From positions 1 through 12,036 of the forward strand of contig JAZODT010000093.1 of the NCBI GenBank assembly GCA_045597205.1: a stretch of 12,036 bases of DNA, in the 5' to 3' direction. Made by a program: the position numbers and the translations under genes. Within the stretch, counting starts at the first letter, position 1. Every line of letters starts with the position of its first letter. The stretch comes from UMGS755 sp045597205. Its GTDB lineage: Bacteria > Bacillota > Clostridia > UBA1381 > UBA9506. Below, piece after piece: positions 7,029-12,036 of this stretch. The notes beneath the pieces are model-generated. The model made no database searches. It was given only the letters and a program-made list of their open reading frames with translations, and was not told the origin of the DNA.

Positions 7029-7901
7029 TTATTTTGCTTGCCATCTGCCAGATGCACCGCAAGGGAGCACTAAGCTGCTGTTTGCCACCGGCAAGCCCAC
7101 TTCATCAGCACTGACAATACCGCCTTTTTTAGCAGCAACCGTTAAAGACAATAAATTAGATAAAACCGATGGCGCCAAACCGGTTGTGTAAGAATTAATC
7201 AGGAAAAACAGCGGTTTTGGGGATAACAAGGCTGCACATTTTTCCACTAATCCATACAGTTCTTTTTCCAGTTTAAACACTTCACCACCAGGACCACGGC
7301 CATAAGAGGGCGGATCCATAATAATGCCGTCATAAAAATTGCCGCGGCGGAGTTCCCGTTCTACGAATTTAATGGCATCATCTGCAATAAAACGCACCGG
7401 TCTATCTGCCATGCCAGACAAGGCTAAATTTTCTTTTGCCCAGCCAACTACCCCTTTAGAAGAATCTACATGCACAACCTGTGCACCGGCTGCTGCCGCC
7501 GCCAAGGTTGCGCCACCAGTATAGGCAAAAAGATTCAGCACTTTAATGGGGCGATTAGATTTTTCTATCAAGTGATACATCCACTCCCAATTCACGCCCT
7601 GTTCGGGGAACAAACCCATATGCTTAAAGCCGGTGGGCTTAATGTGAAAGGATAAGGAAAGGGGGGCAAAGGAAAGCTTCCAGCGTTCGGGTAATTCTTT
7701 TTTAAAGCTCCAACTGCCACCGCCGGAGCGGCTGCGATGATAGACGCCGTCTGCCGTGTTCCACAGCTTAGGAAAAGACTTTTTCTCCCAAATAACCTGT
7801 GGGTCGGGACGCACCATACGAATCCCATTCCAGTCCTCTAATTTATCGCCACCCGCTAAATCTAAAATTGTATATTCTTTCCATGTATCACAAATCCACA
7901 T
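7029..7901 (-). CDS. Class I SAM-dependent methyltransferase, RlmI/RlmK-like without PUA domain
   Basis: Predicted 23S rRNA cytosine-5-type methyltransferase. 290 residues, shorter than RlmI (about 390) because the N-terminal PUA domain is absent; stand-alone versions of this kind are common in Firmicutes. Visible: GFKHMGLFPEQGVNWEW (about 91-107), SAM-binding motif I VLNLFAYTGG (121-130), acidic HVDSS (144-148) at the end of strand 2, and catalytic-site MDPPSYGRGPGGE (195-207). A member of the related O-methyltransferase or RlmK groups is possible; the substrate is unproven. The ATG at 7901 has AAAGG about 9 bases upstream. It is the first gene of the minus-strand block and has a good promoter at 7946-7974. 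Confidence 0.88.
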   Translation of the reverse strand: MWICDTWKEYTILDLAGGDKLEDWNGIRMVRPDPQVIWEKKSFPKLWNTADGVYHRSRSGGGSWSFKKELPERWKLSFAPLSLSFHIKPTGFKHMGLFPEQGVNWEWMYHLIEKSNRPIKVLNLFAYTGGATLAAAAAGAQVVHVDSSKGVVGWAKENLALSGMADRPVRFIADDAIKFVERELRRGNFYDGIIMDPPSYGRGPGGEVFKLEKELYGLVEKCAALLSPKPLFFLINSYTTGLAPSVLSNLLSLTVAAKKGGIVSADEVGLPVANSSLVLPCGASGRWQAK

Positions 7902-7945
7902 ATTTTCATTAGCCTTTCTGCTTTTATGTAATTTTTCTCATTGTT

Positions 7946-7974
7946 ATTGTACCATTTTCATCTATTATAGTCAA
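7946..7974 (-). promoter_or_regulatory. Sigma-A promoter of the methyltransferase (possibly the whole minus-strand block)
   Basis: On the minus strand: TTGACT (7974-7969), a 17-base spacer, then TACAAT (7951-7946), each one base from consensus. The predicted start is about 7939, giving a leader of about 38 bases. It stands back-to-back with the candidate sigma-E promoter of yabP. No other clear promoter was found before the response regulator, so it may feed the regulator, kinase and transporter genes as well. Confidence 0.75.
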
Positions 7975-7982
7975 TTGAAAAG

Positions 7983-8011
7983 TCATATTGGTCATGTTTT
8001 TTTCATAAAAT
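7983..8011 (+). promoter_or_regulatory. Candidate sigma-E (sporulation, mother-cell) promoter of yabP-yabQ
   Basis: TCATATT (7983-7989) fits the Bacillus sigma-E -35 consensus KMATATT completely. After 14 bases, CATAAAAT (8004-8011) matches the -10 consensus CATACAHT at 7 of 8 positions. It ends 38 bases before the yabP start. yabP in Bacillus subtilis is known to be sigma-E dependent, so position and biology agree. Confidence 0.7.
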
Positions 8012-8049
8012 CTTAACAAATCGACAATGTATTGGAAAGGATGTTAAAA

Positions 8050-8325
8050 ATGGACGAAAAAAAATTCCCTCATCATCTGGTTTTAGAAAACAAGCACAAG
8101 TTAAGCATTACAAACGTGGTAGATGTGGACACCTTTGACGAGACTAAAATTGTGCTCTACACCAGCGATGATACCGTAATCGTGGAAGGGTTTGATATGC
8201 ACATTCAAAAACTGGATGTAGAGGGTGGCGAACTGATTGTGGAAGGAGACGTAGTGAGCATTTTATACACCGGCGGCGAATATCGCAAAAAGGGACAGGG
8301 GTTTTTCAAAAAAATGCTAAAATAA
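8050..8325 (+). CDS. yabP: Sporulation protein YabP
   Basis: Small sporulation protein of the YabP family, made in the mother cell in Bacillus, with no defined biochemical activity. 91 residues from the chosen start. Family-type sequence: HHLVLENKHKLSITNVVDVD near the start, a beta-rich middle (KIVLYTSDDTVIVEG), and ELIVEGDVVSILYT. There is no signal peptide or membrane span. An in-frame TTG at 8032 exists, but the ATG at 8050 has AAAGGA 8 bases upstream and gives the usual MDEKK-type N-terminus. yabQ follows after 24 bases. In Bacillus subtilis yabP follows rqcP/yabO; here the upstream neighbour is instead a divergent methyltransferase gene, so the conserved cluster is cut on that side. Confidence 0.93.
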   Translation: MDEKKFPHHLVLENKHKLSITNVVDVDTFDETKIVLYTSDDTVIVEGFDMHIQKLDVEGGELIVEGDVVSILYTGGEYRKKGQGFFKKMLK

Positions 8326-8349
8326 GACGGCAGAAAGGAACAAAACACC

Positions 8350-8838
8350 ATGGAAATTTCTGTAGCCAGAGAGACTTTTGTTTTTTTTAGCTGTGCCCTT
8401 GCCGGCGCTTTGCTCTTTTTTGTTTATGATTTGTTTCGTTTAATCCGCCGACACGAATCATACAATCTGGTCATGATTCATGTGCAAGACGGATTGTTTT
8501 GGTCTTTGGGTTTATTAATTTTGTTTTTTGCTCTTTTTTATATTAACAACGGCATTCTTCGATTTTATGAATTTGTGGGCATAATTTTGGGTGTTATACT
8601 ATATGAATGTACCCTTTCCCCATGGGTTTTAAGGGTTTCGGACTGGATTTTAACATTTTTTTCAAAAGTTTTCAAAAAATTTTTTAAAATTCTCTTGACA
8701 CCACTCATTTTTACGTATAATATAATGTATAGATGTCTTTGTTTCGTCCTTTTTCCCTTGAAAAAACTAGGGAAGAGGGGGATTAACCGAATGCTTACGG
8801 CCACCAAAAGAGCCGGCAAACTGTTACATAAAAAATAG
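8350..8838 (+). CDS. yabQ: Spore cortex biosynthesis protein YabQ
   Basis: Membrane protein required for spore cortex formation in Bacillus, located in the outer forespore membrane. 162 residues. Hydrophobic segments at about 9-28, 46-66 and 72-90, plus a weaker one near 115-135, with YDLFRLIRR after the first and ALFYINNGILRFYEFVG linking the second and third, both typical of the family. The C-terminus is strongly basic (KKLGKRG and beyond). AAAGGA lies about 10 bases before the ATG. It probably forms one sigma-E operon with yabP. The last third of the gene also contains a sigma-A-like promoter (8695-8726) facing divIC. The divIC start follows the yabQ stop by 10 bases. Confidence 0.92.
   Translation: MEISVARETFVFFSCALAGALLFFVYDLFRLIRRHESYNLVMIHVQDGLFWSLGLLILFFALFYINNGILRFYEFVGIILGVILYECTLSPWVLRVSDWILTFFSKVFKKFFKILLTPLIFTYNIMYRCLCFVLFPLKKLGKRGINRMLTATKRAGKLLHKK
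8695..8726 (+). promoter_or_regulatory. Sigma-A-like promoter inside yabQ, upstream of divIC
   Basis: A perfect TTGACA (8695-8700) is followed by overlapping perfect TATAAT boxes at 8716-8721 (15-base spacer) and 8721-8726 (20-base spacer). Neither spacer is the ideal 17. An A/T-rich tract with A- and T-runs (about 8657-8690) precedes it, like an UP element. It lies 123 bases before divIC, which must be expressed in growing cells while yabP and yabQ are sporulation genes. Confidence 0.55.
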
Positions 8839-8848
8839 AGGATGTAAG

Positions 8849-9148
8849 ATGCAGAAGAAAAGAAAAAAAGTGAATCTTTCTTTATTGCTCAAGCGCTGCT
8901 TGCTATGCGTTTTAGTTTTATATCTTTTTGGGTTGTTTATAGCACAGCAGTTTGATTTTTCGCGTCTTTCTGCAGAAAAAAAGGAATTAGATGCGCAGTT
9001 AACGGAAGAACAGCGCATTCACGAAGAGCTTGCCGCACAAAAAGAGGCGGCCGGTACGCCGGAATATATTGAACGGGTCGCCCGGGATAAGCTGGGTTAT
9101 ATGAAACCGGAAGAAAAAGTGTTTATTGACGCTAAAAAACAACAGTAA
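8849..9148 (+). CDS. divIC: Septum formation initiator DivIC/FtsB family
   Basis: Small bitopic cell-division protein that joins FtsL and DivIB (FtsQ) at the division septum. 99 residues: basic cytoplasmic N-terminus (1-16, KKRKKVNLSLLLKR), one membrane span (about 17-33), extracytoplasmic coiled coil (about 38-67, rich in Glu, Lys and Gln), and the conserved tail PEYIERVARDKLGYMKPEE (71-89), which is diagnostic of the family. AGAGG lies 7-9 bases before the ATG. It follows yabQ by 10 bases, as in Bacillus subtilis, and is followed by a terminator at 9153-9191. A promoter inside yabQ may serve it outside sporulation. Confidence 0.93.
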   Translation: MQKKRKKVNLSLLLKRCLLCVLVLYLFGLFIAQQFDFSRLSAEKKELDAQLTEEQRIHEELAAQKEAAGTPEYIERVARDKLGYMKPEEKVFIDAKKQQ

Positions 9149-9152
9149 TTTT

Positions 9153-9191
9153 AACGTGCCTTATCTGCCCATGGATAAGGCTGCGTTTTTT
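9153..9191 (+). terminator. Intrinsic terminator after divIC
   Basis: GCCTTATC (9158-9165) pairs with GATAAGGC (9174-9181), with outer pairing of AACG (9153-9156) and CGTT (9184-9187) across small bulges, and a T run at 9186-9191. It starts 5 bases after the divIC stop. Its 5' arm and loop are also complementary to the leader of the next gene. Confidence 0.8.
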
Positions 9192-9225
9192 ATATTTTAC
9201 TATCTACTCTTTATGGGCAGAAAGG
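9159..9225 (+). promoter_or_regulatory. Possible RNA element: terminator arm/loop pairs with the S1-gene ribosome-site region
   Basis: Bases 9159-9172 (CCTTATCTGCCCAT) can pair with 9213-9225 (ATGGGCAGAAAGG) as 13 base pairs with one bulged A. The core CTGCCCAT/ATGGGCAG is perfect. The downstream arm contains AGAAAGG, the best purine-rich stretch before the S1-gene start (13 bases from its ATG). The pairing excludes the terminator hairpin, or could form a pseudoknot with its loop. In read-through transcripts it could hide the ribosome site. Function is inferred from complementarity alone. Confidence 0.4.
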
Positions 9226-9238
9226 CTACGGAAAAATT

Positions 9239-9694
9239 ATGGTTTTGGAACCGGGAACTATCGTAACAGGAAAGGTTACGGGCATTTCATCCTTTGGTGC
9301 ATTTGTTTCACTGGGGGATGGAAAAACCGGCTTGGTACACATTTCTGAGGTTGCTCTAACTTATGTTAAAAATGTCAGCGATTTTTTAAAGGAAAACGAC
9401 GAGGTTAAGGTTAAAATTATTTCTATTGATAAAAACGGCAAGGTTAGTTTATCGATTAAGCAAGCCTTATTAGAAGAGAAAAAAAGCAATCCGGCTCCGG
9501 CATCGTCTCCCGCTCGCATACCAAAAACAGAACGGGTGGATTGGTCCAAAAAAAGCGAGCCGCAACCGACCAGTTTTGAAGAAATGATGAATAAGTTCAA
9601 ACAGGCAAGCGATGAAAAAATGCAAGACTTAAAGCGGGGCATGGAGTCTAAACGCGGTTCCGGCGGTTACCGTCGTTCCGGCAGTTCTTTTTAA
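9239..9694 (+). CDS. yabR: S1-domain RNA-binding protein (YabR/general stress protein 13-like)
   Basis: Small RNA-binding protein with one S1 (OB-fold) domain at about residues 5-75, including GISSFGAFVSLGDGKTGLVHISEV (15-38 in its conserved Phe/His pattern) and KVSLSIKQ. A Pro/Ala/Ser linker (84-96), an acidic/basic segment, and a Gly/Ser/Arg-rich tail (139-150, ending YRRSGSSF) follow; such tails often add non-specific RNA contact. 151 residues; Bacillus YabR is slightly shorter. Position directly after divIC is conserved with Bacillus subtilis, hence the symbol. The ribosome site is weak: AGAAAGG is 13 bases from the ATG, and a closer one is only GGA. The leader may be structured (9159-9225). 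No promoter is evident in the 90-base gap, so it may depend on read-through from divIC. Confidence 0.9.
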   Translation: MVLEPGTIVTGKVTGISSFGAFVSLGDGKTGLVHISEVALTYVKNVSDFLKENDEVKVKIISIDKNGKVSLSIKQALLEEKKSNPAPASSPARIPKTERVDWSKKSEPQPTSFEEMMNKFKQASDEKMQDLKRGMESKRGSGGYRRSGSSF

Positions 9695-9712
9695 TTAAAT
9701 TATATATACCCT

Positions 9713-9753
9713 CAGGCAACAACATGTCTTTTTTTGATTGTTGCCTGTTTTTT
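9713..9753 (+). terminator. Intrinsic terminator after the S1-domain gene
   Basis: CAGGCAACAA (9713-9722) pairs perfectly with TTGTTGCCTG (9738-9747), leaving a 15-base loop, and is followed by six T (9748-9753). It starts 19 bases after the S1-gene stop and closes the yabP-yabQ-divIC-S1 cluster. Confidence 0.88.
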
Positions 9754-9775
9754 ATTGCTCAAAAGTCTTTCATTA

Positions 9776-9804
9776 TCATACCCATTTCTCCTTTTTCATA
9801 AACT
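9776..9804 (+). promoter_or_regulatory. Weak candidate sigma-E promoter before the propeller-like gene
   Basis: TCATACC (9776-9782) fits 5 of 7 positions of the sigma-E -35 consensus. After 14 bases, CATAAACT (9797-9804) fits 7 of 8 of the -10, with the same single deviation as the yabP site. The predicted start would fall at the ribosome site, giving a very short leader, which weakens the call. No sigma-A promoter is apparent in this gap. Confidence 0.25.
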
Positions 9805-9826
9805 GTAAAAAGAGGAGGGAGTCAAA

Positions 9827-11068
9827 ATGAAAGAATATATTGTGAGTTACGGTGGAAAATGGTGGCATTTTTTTATAAAGCCCTTTTACGGACTATGTTT
9901 TCGCAAAAAAGAGGGCAGCCGTTTTACGCCCTTTGAGGTGTTGCTCTCAGAGGCTTGCCAAGATTTTTGCGTCACTTGTGACGGAGAGAAAATCCACGTG
10001 GTTTGTCAAAATCAAAGTGGCAGCATTTTATACCTTTGCCTTGCGGACAACACCTGGCGAAAAACTATTTTGTTAGAAAACAAAAATGCTACACCCTATC
10101 CCAAACACTTTTGCTTGGTGCCTATGGGCGGGTTTATTAATTTGTTTTATATGATTACCTATAAAGAAAAGCACATGCTGGTACATCAGGTAATTACTGC
10201 CGAAAACCGACCACCAACGATTATTGACCGCATTTTGCCCCATGCGCCGTTTTTTTCTGTTTCGGTTCATGCCGGCACAGATATCTTGGTGCTTTATGAA
10301 AACGAAAGCGGCATAACCGGCACGCGCCTTTACCGTTGGTCGCAAAAAAGCTTTGGTCGTTTTGTTCCTGTGGCGCCTGCCGAAAATTATATTGCCAAAA
10401 CGTTTTTGCCCGAAAAGCAAGATAAAATTCGCTATGGCGGATTACAAAAAATAAACGGTGTTGATAATCTGATTTATTTTGAAAAAAACAGTCGAGGGGA
10501 TTGTACACCGGCACAAACGATTTATTTAGATTGCTCTACCGATGCAAATCCCATTTTTTCAAAAGACGGCGAAAAACTATATCTTGTCTGGCAAGAGGGC
10601 GGCGGCATTATGTCGGCCCATTCCGTAGATGATGGCAAAACCTGGTCCAAACCCGTCCGCTATGTGATTCCTGCCGGGTCTGAAGTTGTTTGTTATTGTA
10701 TTGAAAACGAGGGGCTTATTCAAAAGGCCTATGGTTTTGCTAAGGAACAAGAAATTATTTTATACGGCACACCCCCTTTAGAAGAGCTCTCCAGTAAACC
10801 CGTGGTGCCGCAATATCGTTTAGCTGGGCAAGAGGCAGTGGATTTTGCCAGAGAAAACGGTGGTTTAAAAGAAAGCGAACCCCTGTTGCCGCCGGACCCT
10901 GTTTTAATGCAAATCCGGCAAGAACTGGCAAGTTTAAAAGAACAGGTTTTTACTTTGCGAGCTGCATTAGCCAAGTTGGCCAATCCTTTGGAGAATAGCC
11001 CCCTGCCCCTTACCCAAGAAGAAATAACCATTGATGAGGTTTTGCTAAAAAACGAGATGACAACATAA
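9827..11068 (+). CDS. Hypothetical beta-propeller-like protein with Asp-box and C-terminal coiled coil
   Basis: I cannot name this gene. 413 residues, with no signal peptide or clear membrane span; the N-terminus (GGKWWHFFIKPFYGLCFRKK) is aromatic and basic and might touch a membrane. Residues about 44-315 show repeating beta-strand blocks, for example GEKIHVVCQNQSGSILYL, GTDILVLYENESGITGTRLY and GEKLYLVWQEGGGIMSAHS, spaced about 40-60 residues apart. The last block carries a perfect Asp-box SVDDGKTW (266-273), a motif of sialidase-type propellers. No sialidase active-site set is apparent, so it is more likely a binding or scaffold protein. A Pro-rich hinge leads to a coiled coil (about 357-387), then an acidic tail. 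GAGGAGGG is 7 bases before the ATG. It lies between two transcription units, where spoIIE or ppx genes often sit in related genomes. Confidence 0.8.
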   Translation: MKEYIVSYGGKWWHFFIKPFYGLCFRKKEGSRFTPFEVLLSEACQDFCVTCDGEKIHVVCQNQSGSILYLCLADNTWRKTILLENKNATPYPKHFCLVPMGGFINLFYMITYKEKHMLVHQVITAENRPPTIIDRILPHAPFFSVSVHAGTDILVLYENESGITGTRLYRWSQKSFGRFVPVAPAENYIAKTFLPEKQDKIRYGGLQKINGVDNLIYFEKNSRGDCTPAQTIYLDCSTDANPIFSKDGEKLYLVWQEGGGIMSAHSVDDGKTWSKPVRYVIPAGSEVVCYCIENEGLIQKAYGFAKEQEIILYGTPPLEELSSKPVVPQYRLAGQEAVDFARENGGLKESEPLLPPDPVLMQIRQELASLKEQVFTLRAALAKLANPLENSPLPLTQEEITIDEVLLKNEMTT

Positions 11069-11087
11069 CACAAAAAATAAAATAGTC

Positions 11088-11116
11088 TTGACAATGTTTA
11101 AAAAAAGAGATAAAAT
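11088..11116 (+). promoter_or_regulatory. Sigma-A promoter of degV
   Basis: Perfect TTGACA (11088-11093), a 17-base spacer, then TAAAAT (11111-11116). Transcription should start near 11123, inside the inverted repeat at 11119-11143, leaving a leader of about 60 bases. It starts 20 bases after the stop of the preceding gene, with no terminator seen between. Confidence 0.88.
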
Positions 11117-11118
11117 AG

Positions 11119-11143
11119 TTTTAAATACTACATGTATTTAAAA
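11119..11143 (+). promoter_or_regulatory. Candidate operator: perfect 10-bp inverted repeat over the degV start site
   Basis: TTTTAAATAC (11119-11128), spacer TACAT, then GTATTTAAAA (11134-11143). The arms are fully complementary. The site begins three bases after the -10 box and covers the predicted +1, the classic place for a repressor. There is no T run after it and it is A/T-rich, so it is unlikely to be a terminator. The binding factor is unknown; it does not fit the FapR or FabT consensus as I remember them. Confidence 0.55.
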
Positions 11144-11183
11144 TTGTAAAACGTCTGCAAAAAGCAGCCAGAATGGAGTGTCT

Positions 11184-12036
11184 ATGAGCTATACAATTGT
11201 AACGGATTCCTGTGCAAATTTAACCGAAGAATTAATTGAGCAATTTAACATTGCCGTTATCCCTTTGTCTTTTAACGTAAACGGCAAAGAATATAAAAGT
11301 TATGAAAAAGGCAAAAAAACAGACTTGAAAAAGTTTTATGATATGATGCGCGAAAAAGAAATGATTACCACCAGCTTAATTGGTCCTGAACGGTTTGCCC
11401 GTTTTTTTACTGAGATTTTAAAGCGAGGTGAGGATGTTCTATACATTGGCTTTTCTTCTGCTTTAAGCGGCACCTATCAATCTTCCGTGATTGCTGCCGA
11501 TGAACTGCGGGAAGCTTTTCCTGAACGAAAAATTATTACAATTGATTCCCTTTGTGCCAGCTGCGGTCAGGGGCTTTTGACTTATTATGTCTGCAAACTG
11601 AGGGATGAAGGCAAAACTATTGAAGAGGTTGCTGCCTGGGCGACCGAAAACCGCCTTAATTCTTGCCATTGGTTCACCTGTGATGACTTGTTCTTTTTAA
11701 AGCGTGGCGGCCGTGTTTCTGCTGGTGCTGCTGTGTTTGGTTCTCTTTTGCAGGTAAAGCCAGTTATGCATATGGACAACGAAGGTAAACTTGCCGTTGT
11801 CAGCAAAGCACGCGGCCGTAAGCAGGCTATGCAGGAATTGGTAAAACACATGGAAGAAACCATTGTTGACCCGCAAAAACAATTGATTCTCATCGGTCAT
11901 GGTGATTGCGAAGAGGATGCCAATTACATTGCTAATTTAATTCGCTCCAAACTAACGGTAAAAGATATTGTTATTCATTATTTAGACCCGGTGATTGGTG
12001 CCCATGCCGGCCCGGGCACTTTGGCTATTTTCTACA
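11184..12036 (+). CDS. DegV family fatty-acid-binding protein, 3' end cut by the window
   Basis: Cytoplasmic fatty-acid-binding protein of the DegV/FakB family. Members present a bound fatty acid to the FakA kinase for acyl-phosphate formation and phospholipid synthesis. 284 residues are visible without a stop; the family is about 280-290 long, so only the last few residues are missing. Visible: N-terminal MSYTIVTDSCANL (the DSxxD/N-type motif), ligand-region MITTSLIGPERF and SSALSGTYQS (about 91-100), FLKRGGRVSAG, and LLQVKPVM. The C-terminal signature DPVIGAHAGPGTLAIF sits at the very end. GGAG lies 5 bases before the ATG. No FakA-like gene is in the window. It is driven by its own promoter, with a palindromic candidate operator at the start site. 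No adapter-like sequence is seen at this end. Confidence 0.92.
   Translation, partial: MSYTIVTDSCANLTEELIEQFNIAVIPLSFNVNGKEYKSYEKGKKTDLKKFYDMMREKEMITTSLIGPERFARFFTEILKRGEDVLYIGFSSALSGTYQSSVIAADELREAFPERKIITIDSLCASCGQGLLTYYVCKLRDEGKTIEEVAAWATENRLNSCHWFTCDDLFFLKRGGRVSAGAAVFGSLLQVKPVMHMDNEGKLAVVSKARGRKQAMQELVKHMEETIVDPQKQLILIGHGDCEEDANYIANLIRSKLTVKDIVIHYLDPVIGAHAGPGTLAIFY

Noticed and set aside
6996..7060. Search for a promoter or Zur/MntR-type box before the response regulator and methyltransferase.
   Set aside because: No convincing hexamer pair or metal-regulator palindrome was seen by eye in these leaders.
7971..7978. TCAATTGA palindrome overlapping the -35 box of the methyltransferase promoter.
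   Set aside because: Only 8 bases and A/T-rich; expected by chance, with no longer symmetry around it.

Overview
The window looks like the end of a metagenomic or draft contig from an anaerobic, endospore-forming Firmicute of class Clostridia. Three things point there: a HydG-type maturase for [FeFe]-hydrogenase, the sporulation pair yabP-yabQ next to divIC and a yabR-like S1 gene (the same order as in Bacillus subtilis), and clear AGGAGG-type ribosome sites with sigma-A promoters at moderate-to-low GC. Bases 1-35 are not genomic. They match, in reverse complement, the MGI/BGI (DNBSEQ) library adapter, so the contig truly begins at about base 36 and the apparent C-terminus and stop codon of hydG are artefacts.

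Left block, minus strand (36-7901, transcribed right to left): a promoter at 7946-7974 precedes a PUA-less RlmI-like SAM methyltransferase. It is followed by an OmpR-family response regulator, its HAMP histidine kinase, and a zinc/manganese-type ABC importer (lipoprotein, ATPase, permease) packed with overlaps or gaps of a few bases. An unrecognised 87-residue protein and an MgtC/SapB membrane protein come next. A very strong hairpin (1292-1331) ends this unit. hydG then starts from its own sigma-A promoter (1243-1270) and runs off the contig.

Right block, plus strand (8050 to the end): a good candidate sigma-E promoter (7983-8011) precedes yabP and yabQ. A sigma-A-like promoter lies inside yabQ (8695-8726) and could supply vegetative transcription to divIC. 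A terminator follows divIC, and its loop and 5' arm are complementary to the ribosome-binding region of the following S1-domain gene. After another terminator comes an unrecognised 413-residue beta-propeller-like protein with an Asp-box and a C-terminal coiled coil. Last is a degV (fatty-acid-binding) gene with a canonical promoter and a perfect 10-bp inverted repeat at its transcription start. This gene is cut by the window end only a few residues short of the usual length.

Taken together, the window has a metal-uptake module tied to a two-component system, a sporulation/cell-division module, and two flanking metabolic genes. No mobile element, CRISPR array, tRNA or rRNA was seen, and no non-coding stretch exceeds 300 bases. 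I did not find an obviously new multi-gene system. The most useful observations are the adapter artefact, the regulatory sites around divIC, S1 and degV, and the two unrecognised proteins.
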